60,822 bases of DNA from an uncultured Agathobacter sp. (GTDB taxonomy: Bacteria; Bacillota; Clostridia; Lachnospirales; Lachnospiraceae). The notes under the pieces are model-generated. The model ran no database searches. It was not told the DNA's origin and saw only the letters and a program-made list of their open reading frames with translations. Below are positions 49,593-58,636 of the stretch, piece after piece. The stretch is from assembly GCA_910587655.1 (NCBI GenBank), contig CAJUND010000016.1, positions 1-60,822 on the forward strand, given 5' to 3'. Every line of letters starts with the position of its first letter. Within the stretch, counting starts at the first letter, position 1. Made by a program: the position numbers and the translations under genes.

Positions 49593-50116
49593 TGAAAAGA
49601 AAAACATCAGGATTTATTATTTTATTTGAGGGATGCATGATTCTGCTGACTTACTGCGTGGCGGTATTAATCAGCGGAGGGACAGAAATGTTAAATTCGT
49701 TCGGCAACTTTATTGATCTGCCAAGTCTGGTGCTGCTTCTGCTTTTTACGGTTCCTGTTCTGATTGCCTCAGGAATGGGGAATGATTTTGTCATGGCGTT
49801 TCAGATGGGGAAGAAACAGTGTTCCCTTGTGCAGATGAAAAAGACCCTGGAAGCAGTGAAACTGCTGCAGAGACTGGTACTCTGCGGCGCGGGATTTGCG
49901 GCATTAATCAGTATCGTAATTATTTTTCAGCAGCTGGATGAACCTTCCGCAATTGGTCCAAACCTGGCGGTTGCCATTCTGGTGGTTTTGTACGGGGTAA
50001 TTATAGAATCCCTTTTAATTCCGCTCAGTGCATATGTGCAGAACCATATTACAGAGGCAATGAATGTGGAAGAAGAGGATGTCCTTACCGTGGAGAAGAC
50101 GGATGAAAAAGGGTAG
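49589..50116 (+). CDS. MotA/TolQ/ExbB-like membrane protein
   Basis: The 175-aa protein has four hydrophobic segments. NFIDLPSLVLLLLFTVPVL near residues 39-57 and IGPNLAVAILVVLYGVIIES near 129-148 match the MotA/ExbB pattern, the second being the conserved A-A-L-x-T-x-Y-G helix. It is shorter than flagellar MotA and lacks its cytoplasmic loop. No MotB/ExbD partner is adjacent; a membrane-bound LuxR regulator overlaps its end by 14 bases. The start is set by GAGAGG before the tandem ATGs at 49589/49592. Confidence 0.7.
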   Translation: MMKRKTSGFIILFEGCMILLTYCVAVLISGGTEMLNSFGNFIDLPSLVLLLLFTVPVLIASGMGNDFVMAFQMGKKQCSLVQMKKTLEAVKLLQRLVLCGAGFAALISIVIIFQQLDEPSAIGPNLAVAILVVLYGVIIESLLIPLSAYVQNHITEAMNVEEEDVLTVEKTDEKG

Positions 50117-50558
50117 GATTGTATTTCTGGTTCTGCTCTATGTGTTTTTGCTTCTTTTTACACTGGTGATGGAGTGGCTGGCAATTCAGGAAATTCTGGT
50201 ACGTGCGGTTGTGAACCTGTGTACACTGGGAATGACGGCGGTGGGAGCCGCCGTATTCACCCAGGTGTACAAAAAAGGTGTCAGTGAGGAAAAAGAACCG
50301 AACCAGCTGCAGGAACTGCCGCAGCCTGTCTTTGACCGGGAAATATACCTGGCATTTGCAAAGGAAAAGATGCTTACCAGAAGGGAGACGGAAATCGGAC
50401 TTCTGGCGGCGAACGGGTATTCCAACCAGAGGATAGCAGAGGAACTATTCATCTCGGAAACCACCGTAAAAAAGCATCTGACGCATATCTACGAAAAAAC
50501 AGGCGTACAAGGGCGGAAAGGGTTAAAGGAAATCTGTTACCGGATACCGCCGTATTAA
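50103..50558 (+). CDS. Membrane-anchored LuxR-type regulator
   Basis: The 151-aa protein has two N-terminal membrane helices (about residues 5-27 and 33-55), a linker, and a C-terminal LuxR/GerE helix-turn-helix. TRRETEIGLLAANGYSNQRI near 95-114 is followed by LFISETTVKKHLTHIYEKTG near 118-137. A receiver domain is absent, so the signal must come through the membrane part, probably with the MotA-like protein whose gene it overlaps. Its stop overlaps that of the convergent ABC transporter gene by 4 bases. Confidence 0.8.
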   Translation: MKKGRIVFLVLLYVFLLLFTLVMEWLAIQEILVRAVVNLCTLGMTAVGAAVFTQVYKKGVSEEKEPNQLQELPQPVFDREIYLAFAKEKMLTRRETEIGLLAANGYSNQRIAEELFISETTVKKHLTHIYEKTGVQGRKGLKEICYRIPPY

Positions 50559-52453
50559 GCTTCAATTGCATTGCCCGTATAAAGCTGGTAGTATTTTCCT
50601 CTTTTGGCGATGAGCTGCTCATGGTTTCCGCGTTCAATCACGCGTCCCTGCTCAAGGACGATGATGCAGTCGCTGTTTTTGACAGTTGACAGCCGGTGGG
50701 CGATAACAAAGGTCGTACGGCCCGCCATCAGCTTATCCATGCCGTCCTGCACAATGCGTTCGGTACGGGTGTCAATGGAACTGGTTGCTTCGTCGAGAAT
50801 CAGTACCGGAGGGTCTGCAATGGCGGCCCTTGCAATGGCAAGAAGCTGTCTCTGTCCCTGGCTTAAATTAGCCCCGTCCCCGGAAAGAACCGTGTCATAA
50901 CCGTCCGGAAGCTGCTGGATAAAGGTGTCGGCGTTTGCCAGCTTTGCGGCAGCATACACTTCCTCATCTGTTGCATCCAGTTTGCCATAACGGATATTTT
51001 CCATGACGGAAGCCGTAAACAGATGGGTATCCTGCAGTACGATTCCAAGGGAATGGCGTAAATCAGCTTTTTTGATTTTATTGATGTTGATGCCGTCATA
51101 ACGGATTTTTCCGTCCTGGATATCGTAAAAACGGTTAATCAGGTTGGTAATGGTGGTTTTTCCTGCGCCAGTAGAACCGACAAAGGCGATTTTCTGTCCG
51201 GGCGTGGCGTATAAATCCACATTGTGCAGGACAATTTTTTCCGGTACATATCCAAAATCCACATCATCAAATACCACATCCCCTGTGAGCTTTACATAAT
51301 CCACGGAGCCGTCCGCCTGGTGTGTGTGCTTCCATGCCCATGTTCCGGTACGGGTACCGCTTTCTTTGAGAACGCCGTTTTCCTCGATTGCATTTACCAG
51401 GTTTACATAGCCGTTATCCTCTTCCGGTTCTGCGTCCAGAAGGGAAAAAATACGCTCACATCCGGCAAGCGCCATGACAATACTGTTAAACTGCTGGCTG
51501 ACCTGGGAAATCGGCATGTTAAAGCTTTTGTTGAAATTCAGGAAGCTTGCCAGTTTGCCGAGTGTCAGTCCAAACGTACCGGAAAGAGCCATAATGCCGC
51601 CCGTCATGGCGCAGAGCACATAGCTTAAATTCCCAATCTGTGCATTGACCGGACCGAGGCATCCGCTGTAGAAATTGGCATTGTTGGCACTGTGGAACAG
51701 CTGTTCGTTTATTTCGTCAAAGGCTTCCATATTTTCTTTTTCATGGGTGAAAACCTTTACCACTTTCTGGCCGTTTAACATTTCCTCAATAAAGCCGTTT
51801 ACCTTTCCAAGGTCTTTCTGCTGGGCAAGGAAGTAACGGCCAGAGGAACCCGTAAAATACTTTGTGACAAGCAGGGTAACGAATACCATAAAAAGAGTAA
51901 GTCCTGTCAGCGGCAGATTCAGTTTTACCATACAGACAAAAACACTGGCAATGTTTACGGCGCTCTGTAACAGCTGCGGGATACTCTGGCTGATTAACTG
52001 GCGCAGGGTATCCATGTCGTTGGTATAAACCGACATAATGTCTCCGTGGGAATGGGTGTCAAAGTAACGCACCGGAAGCTCCTGCATATGTGCAAACAGT
52101 TCGTCGCGCATGGAGCGGATGGTTCCCTGGGTAACGTAAATCATAATTTTCTGGTAGGCAAAGGTGCTGATTACGCCGATGCCGTAAAAGCAGGCAACCC
52201 TTGCAATGGCAGAAAGCAGCGGACCGTAGTCGGCAACCGGCTGTTTTACCATGGGAAGAATATAGTCGTCAATCAGTGTCTGGATAAACATCGTCCCCTG
52301 CACGCTTGCAAGAACACTTACGAAAATACAGATGATTACGATGCATAGCTGCAGCGCATATTTTTGAAATATAAAACGCATCAGACGGGCAAGCAGCTTA
52401 CCCGGATTTTTTATTTTCGGTCTTGGGCCCTGAGGCTTTCTTGGTCCCGGCAT
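50555..52453 (-). CDS. ABC exporter half-transporter (permease-ATPase), second of pair
   Basis: The 632-aa protein has six membrane helices in about residues 30-345 and a C-terminal ATPase: Walker A FVGSTGAGKTTITN near 428, signature LSQGQRQLLAIARAA near 529 and Walker B ILDEATSSIDTRTE near 550. The N terminus is Pro/Lys-rich. It lies directly after the other half-transporter with an ATGA overlap, forming a heterodimeric exporter of the multidrug/lipid type common in Firmicutes. The substrate is not inferable. Confidence 0.9.
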   Translation of the reverse strand: MPGPRKPQGPRPKIKNPGKLLARLMRFIFQKYALQLCIVIICIFVSVLASVQGTMFIQTLIDDYILPMVKQPVADYGPLLSAIARVACFYGIGVISTFAYQKIMIYVTQGTIRSMRDELFAHMQELPVRYFDTHSHGDIMSVYTNDMDTLRQLISQSIPQLLQSAVNIASVFVCMVKLNLPLTGLTLFMVFVTLLVTKYFTGSSGRYFLAQQKDLGKVNGFIEEMLNGQKVVKVFTHEKENMEAFDEINEQLFHSANNANFYSGCLGPVNAQIGNLSYVLCAMTGGIMALSGTFGLTLGKLASFLNFNKSFNMPISQVSQQFNSIVMALAGCERIFSLLDAEPEEDNGYVNLVNAIEENGVLKESGTRTGTWAWKHTHQADGSVDYVKLTGDVVFDDVDFGYVPEKIVLHNVDLYATPGQKIAFVGSTGAGKTTITNLINRFYDIQDGKIRYDGININKIKKADLRHSLGIVLQDTHLFTASVMENIRYGKLDATDEEVYAAAKLANADTFIQQLPDGYDTVLSGDGANLSQGQRQLLAIARAAIADPPVLILDEATSSIDTRTERIVQDGMDKLMAGRTTFVIAHRLSTVKNSDCIIVLEQGRVIERGNHEQLIAKRGKYYQLYTGNAIEA

Positions 52454-54201
52454 CAGGAAACACCTCCTTCATCAAAATCTCCGCCGCCCTGGGTCTGCGA
52501 TTCATAGACGTCACGGTAGATTTCATTATTCTTTAAAAGGTTTTCATGGGTATCAAATCCGCTTACTTTTCCGTCTTCCATGACAATGATGCGGTCACTG
52601 TCGCAGACAGAGGAAATGCGCTGGGCGATAATCAGTTTGGTGGTACCTGGAATTTCCTCACGGAAAGCACGGCGGATTTTTGCGTCGGTTGCCGTGTCCA
52701 CGGCACTTGTGCTGTCATCTAAAATCAGTATTTTCGGCTTCTTTAAAAGGGCGCGGGCAATGCACAGACGCTGTTTCTGACCGCCGGAAACATTGGTTCC
52801 GCCCTGTTCAATATGTGTCTGGTATCCGTCCGGAAATGTGCTTATGAATTCATCTGCACAGGCAAGCTGACATGCGTGTCTGCATTCCTCAGCGGATGCA
52901 CTGGCGTCGCCCCACCGCAGGTTGTCAAGGATGGTTCCGGAAAACAGCACATTCTGCTGGAGTACTACCGCAACCTGGTTGCGCAGGCTGTCCATGTCAT
53001 ATTCCCTGACGTCATGCCCGCCTACGGTTACCAGACCGCTGTCCGCATCATACAGCCGGCTGACCAGGCTGACAAGTGAGGTTTTGGAGCTTCCGGTTCC
53101 GCCTATGATGCCGATGGTTTCACCGGATTTTATGGAAAGACTGATGTCATCGAGAACCGGCTTTTTGGAGCTGCTGGAATAGCGGAAACTTACATGGTCA
53201 AAACAGATGCTTCCGTCCGCTACATCATAAAGCGGCTGCGCGGGATTATGCAGGGTGCTTTCTTCATTTAATACCTCACAGATTCGTTTCGCACTTGCCA
53301 CAGACATGGAAATCATAACGAAAATCATGGAGAGTATCATAAGATTCATCAGGATGTTCATGCAGTAGGTCAGTAAAAGCATCAGGTCGCCGATTTCCAG
53401 TGTGCTTCCTACGACCATATGCGCGCCGAACCAGCTGACCAGAAGGATGCAGGCATATACGGTAAACGTCATCAGCGGGGCGTTTAATACGACAAGACTT
53501 TCTGCTTTTGTAAATACATGATAAATGTTTCTGCTTGCGTTGCGGAAACGGTTTTTTTCGTGTTCTTCGCGGACATAGGCTTTTACCACCCGGATGGCGG
53601 ATACGTTTTCCTGTACGCTTTCATTTAACTCGTCATATTTTTCAAATGCCCTGCCAAAATAACGCATGGCAAAGGTTGCAATGACCACGAGAGCCGTTCC
53701 CAGAAAAATTACCGCCGCAAGGTAAATACTGGCGAGCCTTGGGCTTACAAAAAAGGACATGACCATTGCACAGATAATGGTGGACGGTGCACGCATTGCC
53801 ATACGCAGGATCATCTGGTATGCATTCTGGATATTGGTGACATCGGTTGTCAGGCGGGTTACCAGTCCGGCAGTGCTGAATTTGTCAATATTTGCAAAGG
53901 AATAGGTCTGAATCTGTGCAAACATAGCCTTGCGCAGATTTTTACCCAGTCCCATGGATGCCTTTGCGCCGTATTTTGCTCCCATGCATCCGCAGAACAG
54001 GGAAAAAAGTGCGGCGGCAACCATCCATGCGCCTGTTACATAAATATGACGGGTATCGCCTTTTTCCACGCCGTCATTTACAATCGAAGCCATCAGTAAG
54101 GGAATTATCGTTTCCATAATTACTTCCAGTATCATAAAAACCGGAGTGGCAATGGAAGCTTTTGTATATTCCTTTATATGGGCGCCAATCGTCTTTAACA
54201 T
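52453..54201 (-). CDS. ABC exporter half-transporter (permease-ATPase), first of pair
   Basis: The 582-aa protein has six membrane helices in residues about 12-310 and an ATPase with Walker A IIGGTGSSKTSLVS near 370, where the usual GSGKS/T reads GSSKT. The signature is VSGGQKQRLCIARALL near 473 and Walker B is ILDDSTSAVDTATD near 494. The Asp in place of the catalytic Glu after Walker B is typical of the degenerate half of heterodimeric exporters. AAAGGGATG before the ATG at 54201 sets the start rather than the frame opening at 54222. Confidence 0.9.
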   Translation of the reverse strand: MLKTIGAHIKEYTKASIATPVFMILEVIMETIIPLLMASIVNDGVEKGDTRHIYVTGAWMVAAALFSLFCGCMGAKYGAKASMGLGKNLRKAMFAQIQTYSFANIDKFSTAGLVTRLTTDVTNIQNAYQMILRMAMRAPSTIICAMVMSFFVSPRLASIYLAAVIFLGTALVVIATFAMRYFGRAFEKYDELNESVQENVSAIRVVKAYVREEHEKNRFRNASRNIYHVFTKAESLVVLNAPLMTFTVYACILLVSWFGAHMVVGSTLEIGDLMLLLTYCMNILMNLMILSMIFVMISMSVASAKRICEVLNEESTLHNPAQPLYDVADGSICFDHVSFRYSSSSKKPVLDDISLSIKSGETIGIIGGTGSSKTSLVSLVSRLYDADSGLVTVGGHDVREYDMDSLRNQVAVVLQQNVLFSGTILDNLRWGDASASAEECRHACQLACADEFISTFPDGYQTHIEQGGTNVSGGQKQRLCIARALLKKPKILILDDSTSAVDTATDAKIRRAFREEIPGTTKLIIAQRISSVCDSDRIIVMEDGKVSGFDTHENLLKNNEIYRDVYESQTQGGGDFDEGGVS

Positions 54202-54421
54202 AATTTCATCCCTTTCTTTCATATTTATTTTCAGCTGAATAGTTATAATATCATCTCACATGAAATTTATATTGTCAACCGTGGAAATTCCAGATTTTCC
54301 TATGTAACAATTTATATTTTTATGGTAATTTTTTCCTGTTTTTCCAGAATGGCTGGAACAAAAAAACATGGAAAATCAGGGTTTGCGGCATGGTCTGTAT
54401 TTTTGGGGCGGCAAACACACC
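54202..54421. other. Intergenic region between ABC transporter and nrdD
   Basis: A/T-rich stretch without a gene. On the minus strand TTGACA and a TATAAC-like box near 54240-54285 could form the ABC exporter promoter, but the spacing is poor. No MarR or other regulator gene is present, although one often accompanies such exporter pairs. Confidence 0.4.
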
Positions 54422-54437
54422 ACACAATATAGAAGAT
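54422..54437. promoter_or_regulatory. NrdR-like box 1
   Basis: ACACAATATAGAAGAT resembles the NrdR box (ACACTATATATAGTGT type) with several mismatches on the right half. A better match lies 32 bases downstream, close to three helical turns, the usual spacing of paired NrdR boxes. Confidence 0.5.
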
Positions 54438-54442
54438 GCATG

Positions 54443-54472
54443 TTGACAAAGCTACAAGATATAGTGTATCCT
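54443..54472 (+). promoter_or_regulatory. Promoter of nrdD overlapping NrdR box 2
   Basis: TTGACA at 54443-54448 and TATCCT at 54467-54472 are 18 bases apart. The second NrdR-like box, ACAAGATATAGTGTAT at 54454-54469, fills the spacer and reaches the -10 box, so the nucleotide-sensing repressor NrdR would block RNA polymerase. Confidence 0.6.
54454..54469. promoter_or_regulatory. NrdR-like box 2
   Basis: ACAAGATATAGTGTAT matches the right half of the NrdR box exactly (TATAGTGT) and the left half partly. It lies between the -35 and -10 elements of the nrdD promoter. Confidence 0.6.
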
Positions 54473-54550
54473 TATATCTAGCCAGAATTTGCCGTGCGGC
54501 CTGTAAAAATAGCGGCAGAAAAATATATACATAAAAACGAGGGGGATATC

Positions 54551-56737
54551 ATGAAGATTATCAAGCGGAGCGGAAGCGAAATGCTGTTTGATGCAGAAAA
54601 GATTACAGCTGCAGTAAGGAAAGCAAATGCATCCGTTATCGACTACGAAAAGCTGACGGAAAAACAGATTAAGGAAATTGTGGCAAATGTGGAAAATGCG
54701 TGCGAGTACATGAAGCATTCCCCAAGTGTGGAGGAGATACAGGATATGGTGGAAAACCAGCTGATGAACCAGCATGCCTTCACTGTTGCCCGCAATTACA
54801 TTACCTACCGTTATAAACGTGCGCTTGTGCGTAAATCCAATTCGACCGATGAACAGATTTTAAGTCTGCTGGAATGCAATAATGAAGAGGTAAAACAGGA
54901 AAATTCCAACAAGAACCCGACGGTAAACAGCGTACAGCGTGATTATATGGCAGGAGAGGTCAGCAAGGATATTACCAAGCGTTTCCTGCTTCCGGATGAT
55001 ATCGTGGAAGCGCATGAAAAAGGACTGATTCATTTTCATGATGCGGACTATTTTGCGCAGCACATGCATAACTGCTGTCTGGTGAATCTGGAGGATATGC
55101 TGCAGAACGGAACGGTGATCAGCGAGACAATGATAGATTCCCCGAAAAGCTTTTCCACGGCATGCAATGTGGCAACACAGGCGATTGCGCAGATTGCAAG
55201 CTCACAGTACGGCGGACAGAGTATTTCCCTGTCCCACCTTGCCCCGTTTGTCCAGATCAGCCGGATGAAGTTTCGTGAGCAGGTAAGGGATGAATTTAAA
55301 AAAATCGGGCTTGACCTGGATGAGGATAAAATTAACGCAGTGGCGGAGATGCGCGTAAGGAAGGAAATAAACAGCGGCGTGCAGATGATCCAGTACCAGG
55401 TGATTACACTGATGACAACGAACGGACAGGCTCCGTTTGTTACAGTTTTTATGTATCTGGATGAGGTTCCGGAGGGACAGACAAGGGATGACCTTGCGAC
55501 GATTATTGAAGAGATGCTCCACCAGAGAATCCTTGGCGTGAAAAATGAACAGGGCGTGTATATCACACCGGCATTTCCGAAGCTGATTTATGTACTGGAA
55601 GAAGATAATATTCGTGAAGGCAGCAGATACTGGGAACTGACAAAGCTTGCGGCAAAGTGTTCTGCAAAGCGACTGGTACCGGATTATATTTCCGAGAAAA
55701 AAATGCTGGAATTAAAGAAGGATAAAAACGGTGAGGGACACTGTTACACCTGCATGGGATGCCGGAGTTTCCTGACACCGTATGTGGACCCGGAAACAAA
55801 TAAGCCGAAATATTACGGCAGGTTCAACCAGGGTGTTGTAACGATTAACCTTGTGGATGCGGCATGTTCCTCAGAGGGGGATATGGATAAATTCTGGGAG
55901 ATTATGGATGAGCGTCTGGAGCTTTGTTACCGTGCCCTGATGTGCAGGCATAAGCGGCTCCTGGGCACGCCGTCCGATGTGGCTCCGATTTTATGGCAAA
56001 ACGGTGCGCTGGGCCGTCTGGAAAAGGGAGAGCCGATAGACAAATTATTATTTGGAGGATATTCCACCATTTCCCTTGGGTATGCAGGACTGTGTGAATG
56101 CACAAGGTACATGACCGGACAGTCCCATACGGACCCGGACAAGGGTACGCCGTTTGCCCTTGAGGTAATGAAGAAGTTAAATGATGCGTGCGCAAAGTGG
56201 AAAGCAATGGAAAACATTGATTTCAGCATTTACGGGACGCCGCTGGAGTCCACGACCTACAAGTTTGCAAAGTGCCTGCAGAAGCGTTTCGGACTGATTA
56301 AAGGGGTGACGGACCGCAATTATATTACGAACAGTTACCATGTCCACGTCACGGAAGAAATCAATGCATTTGACAAGCTGAAATTTGAGGCGCAGTTCCA
56401 GTCACTGTCACCGGGAGGAGCCATCAGTTATGTGGAAGTGCCGAACATGCAGAATAATATCGAAGCGGTACTGTCTGTCATGAAATATATATATGACAAC
56501 ATTATGTATGCAGAGCTGAATACAAAAAGTGATTTCTGTATGGAATGCGGTTATGACGGTGAAATTAAAATTGTGGAAGAAGAGGGAAGCGGCAAGCTTG
56601 TCTGGGAATGCCCGAAATGCGGCAACCGTGACCAGGATAAGATGAGCGTTGCCAGAAGAACCTGCGGCTATATCGGTACCCAGTTCTGGAACCAGGGGCG
56701 GACGCAGGAAATTAAGGAGAGGGTGCTGCATTTATAA
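54551..56737 (+). CDS. nrdD: Anaerobic (class III) ribonucleoside-triphosphate reductase
   Basis: NrdD makes deoxyribonucleotides without oxygen, using a glycyl radical. The 728-aa protein has an N-terminal ATP-cone (IIKRSGSEMLFDAEKITAAV), the catalytic barrel (VNLEDMLQNGT near 176) and a C-terminal zinc site with CMECGYDG near 660 and CPKCGNRD near 685. The glycyl radical motif RRTCGYIG follows near 699. GAGGGGG sets the start at 54551. The radical-activating enzyme NrdG is usually next to nrdD but is not found here. Confidence 0.94.
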   Translation: MKIIKRSGSEMLFDAEKITAAVRKANASVIDYEKLTEKQIKEIVANVENACEYMKHSPSVEEIQDMVENQLMNQHAFTVARNYITYRYKRALVRKSNSTDEQILSLLECNNEEVKQENSNKNPTVNSVQRDYMAGEVSKDITKRFLLPDDIVEAHEKGLIHFHDADYFAQHMHNCCLVNLEDMLQNGTVISETMIDSPKSFSTACNVATQAIAQIASSQYGGQSISLSHLAPFVQISRMKFREQVRDEFKKIGLDLDEDKINAVAEMRVRKEINSGVQMIQYQVITLMTTNGQAPFVTVFMYLDEVPEGQTRDDLATIIEEMLHQRILGVKNEQGVYITPAFPKLIYVLEEDNIREGSRYWELTKLAAKCSAKRLVPDYISEKKMLELKKDKNGEGHCYTCMGCRSFLTPYVDPETNKPKYYGRFNQGVVTINLVDAACSSEGDMDKFWEIMDERLELCYRALMCRHKRLLGTPSDVAPILWQNGALGRLEKGEPIDKLLFGGYSTISLGYAGLCECTRYMTGQSHTDPDKGTPFALEVMKKLNDACAKWKAMENIDFSIYGTPLESTTYKFAKCLQKRFGLIKGVTDRNYITNSYHVHVTEEINAFDKLKFEAQFQSLSPGGAISYVEVPNMQNNIEAVLSVMKYIYDNIMYAELNTKSDFCMECGYDGEIKIVEEEGSGKLVWECPKCGNRDQDKMSVARRTCGYIGTQFWNQGRTQEIKERVLHL

Positions 56738-56853
56738 TGTTCCTTTTGGGGGAATAAGGATAGTTACAGGGGAGGAATTCATGGTGTGGGATGGATTCCT
56801 CTCTTTCATTCAGATCATTTCATTTGCTGGAATAACAGGGGAATGGAGTACAA

Positions 56854-57342
56854 ATGAGCAAAGATATAGTCAGAAAAGTTCTGCTGGTCGCAGCGTCAAT
56901 ACTTAACTGGATATTTTCAATAGGATTTATAAGAGAAGTATATCATGCAATGTCAGCTGGAGGTTTCATTAAGTATGAGGACAATATAAATATAGACGGT
57001 TCTGACTTCACACCATTAGCGAACCTTGCAGTTGCGGGAATCAATGGAATGATGATTTTGCTTGTAATAGGCTTATCGGTATTGTTTGCGACGATATTAA
57101 TTCTGATTCTTGCGGTTTTGCTCAGGGTAACAACAATCAGAAAGGAAGACATAGTTACGGAATCTGAGGTGAACTTTACCAAATGGTTCATTATAATTTC
57201 TTCCGTTCTTGCTTTTATAGCTGGCATTTTGTCTACGGACATAAAACTGATCTGGTATGTCATGGGCTTGTCGTGGCAGCAACCGCTGTTTATGCTGTTG
57301 ATATACTATCTGCCCTTGAAAAATCGATTTAAAGAGGAATGA
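56854..57342 (+). CDS. Membrane protein, function unknown
   Basis: The 162-aa protein has four predicted membrane helices (about residues 7-25, 62-90, 108-126 and 134-152). An extracytoplasmic loop after helix 1 carries EDNINIDGSDFTPL. No family is recognised. AGGGGAATGGAG precedes the ATG. A short hairpin with GAGGAAT/ATTCCTC arms near 56775-56803 lies upstream and may end nrdD transcription. Confidence 0.55.
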   Translation: MSKDIVRKVLLVAASILNWIFSIGFIREVYHAMSAGGFIKYEDNINIDGSDFTPLANLAVAGINGMMILLVIGLSVLFATILILILAVLLRVTTIRKEDIVTESEVNFTKWFIIISSVLAFIAGILSTDIKLIWYVMGLSWQQPLFMLLIYYLPLKNRFKEE

Positions 57343-57346
57343 TTCT

Positions 57347-57640
57347 GTGAATGAAAAAATAAAAATTAGGGAAGAACGGATATCCGCGGAAGAATATACG
57401 GATTTTGTATACTGGCTCTACGTGACGGATTTAGGAGTTGCCAGGGATTATGAAGGGCAGGGGATTGGAAGGCGGCTGATGAAGACAGCGCATGACATGG
57501 CAGGCGGTGAAAAAGATTTTGCGGTATATCTGATTGCAAATGAAAATGCCGTCCCGTTTTATGAAAAACTTGGCATGAAAAAGGCAGATGATGTCATGCA
57601 GTATAACCATATTGAATGGACGGAATTTACGGTGAAGTAG
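57347..57640 (+). CDS. GNAT acetyltransferase with an internal deletion
   Basis: The 97-aa protein holds the acetyl-CoA-binding core of the GNAT fold: YVTDLGVARDYEGQGIGRRL near residues 25-44 and NENAVPFYEKLGMKKAD near 65-81. The N-terminal part (IREERISAEEYTDFV) runs straight into that core, so about 40-50 residues that normally form the first strands are missing in frame. It is probably inactive or a recent deletion product. The start is a GTG behind GAGGAATG. Confidence 0.6.
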   Translation: MNEKIKIREERISAEEYTDFVYWLYVTDLGVARDYEGQGIGRRLMKTAHDMAGGEKDFAVYLIANENAVPFYEKLGMKKADDVMQYNHIEWTEFTVK

Positions 57641-57667
57641 AACAGCATATATAAGGTAAAAAAACAG

Positions 57668-58564
57668 ATGCAGGAAAGCAGATTATTTAAGATAGTGTAC
57701 CACCTGCTTGACAAAGGGCAGGCAACAGCCCCGGAGCTGGCGGAAAAATTAGAAGTATCGGTCAGAACAATTTACAGGGATATCGATGCATTAAGCGAAG
57801 CGGGGATTCCGGTTTATGCGGAAGCCGGAAGAAACGGCGGAATACATCTGATGAAGGATTTTGTTCTGGATAAGTCGCTGTTGTCAGAGGAAGAAAAGCA
57901 GGAAATTTTAGCGGCAGTACAAAGCATCAGTGTTACAGAAAACATTGACAGCAGCGAAACACTGCAGAAGCTCTCCGCCATGTTTCATTTCACCCCGGAA
58001 AACTGGTTTGAAGTGGATTTTTCCAGATGGGGAAATAAAAAGACTGACAATGAAAAATTTGAGCTTCTGAAATCAGCAGTGATTCATCGAAAATATATTA
58101 AAATCAGCTATGCAGGAGCAGGCGGTGAAGTAAGCGAAAGAACCGTACAGCCGTTAAAACTTGCCTATAAAGCCAAAGCATGGTACCTGAAAGCATTCTG
58201 CATGCAAAAAGAGGATTACCGTATATTCAAATTAAACCGAATTTTGAAATTAGAGGTTTTATCCGGGGATTTTCCATACCGGACTTTTCCGAAAGAGGAA
58301 GAAGGTTCAGAAGGAGAATACCAGCAGGTCATGCTCCGGTTTCCGAAGGAAATGGCATACCGTGTTTATGATGAATTTGATGAAACGCAGGTAGAAAGAC
58401 AGGAAAACGGGGATTTTATCGTTACTGCAGAAATACCGGAGGGGACGTGGCTGATAAGCTTTTTACTGTCGTTTGGTACGCAGGTCAGGATAATTTCGCC
58501 AGCCAGCCTGAAAGAAGTTCTGGCAAAACAGGCGTTATTCATTTACAAAATAAATAAAACCTGA
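57668..58564 (+). CDS. HTH/WYL-domain transcriptional regulator
   Basis: The 298-aa protein has an N-terminal HTH_11 domain (LDKGQATAPELAEKLEVSVR, then TIYRDIDALSEAGIPVYAE). A WYL domain at about 135-215 carries IKISYAGAGGEVSERTVQP and a KAWYLKAFCMQ segment (WYL). A C-terminal extension follows. YafY/WYL regulators respond to small ligands or nucleic-acid states. It probably controls the adjacent ClbS/DfsB-like gene, 72 bases downstream. The ribosome site is weak. Confidence 0.85.
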   Translation: MQESRLFKIVYHLLDKGQATAPELAEKLEVSVRTIYRDIDALSEAGIPVYAEAGRNGGIHLMKDFVLDKSLLSEEEKQEILAAVQSISVTENIDSSETLQKLSAMFHFTPENWFEVDFSRWGNKKTDNEKFELLKSAVIHRKYIKISYAGAGGEVSERTVQPLKLAYKAKAWYLKAFCMQKEDYRIFKLNRILKLEVLSGDFPYRTFPKEEEGSEGEYQQVMLRFPKEMAYRVYDEFDETQVERQENGDFIVTAEIPEGTWLISFLLSFGTQVRIISPASLKEVLAKQALFIYKINKT

Positions 58565-58636
58565 CACAGGGTGTCAGTATTCTTCCGGTATACTTACAGC
58601 AGAAGTTAAAAATACAATCTGCAGGAGGAAATGAAT

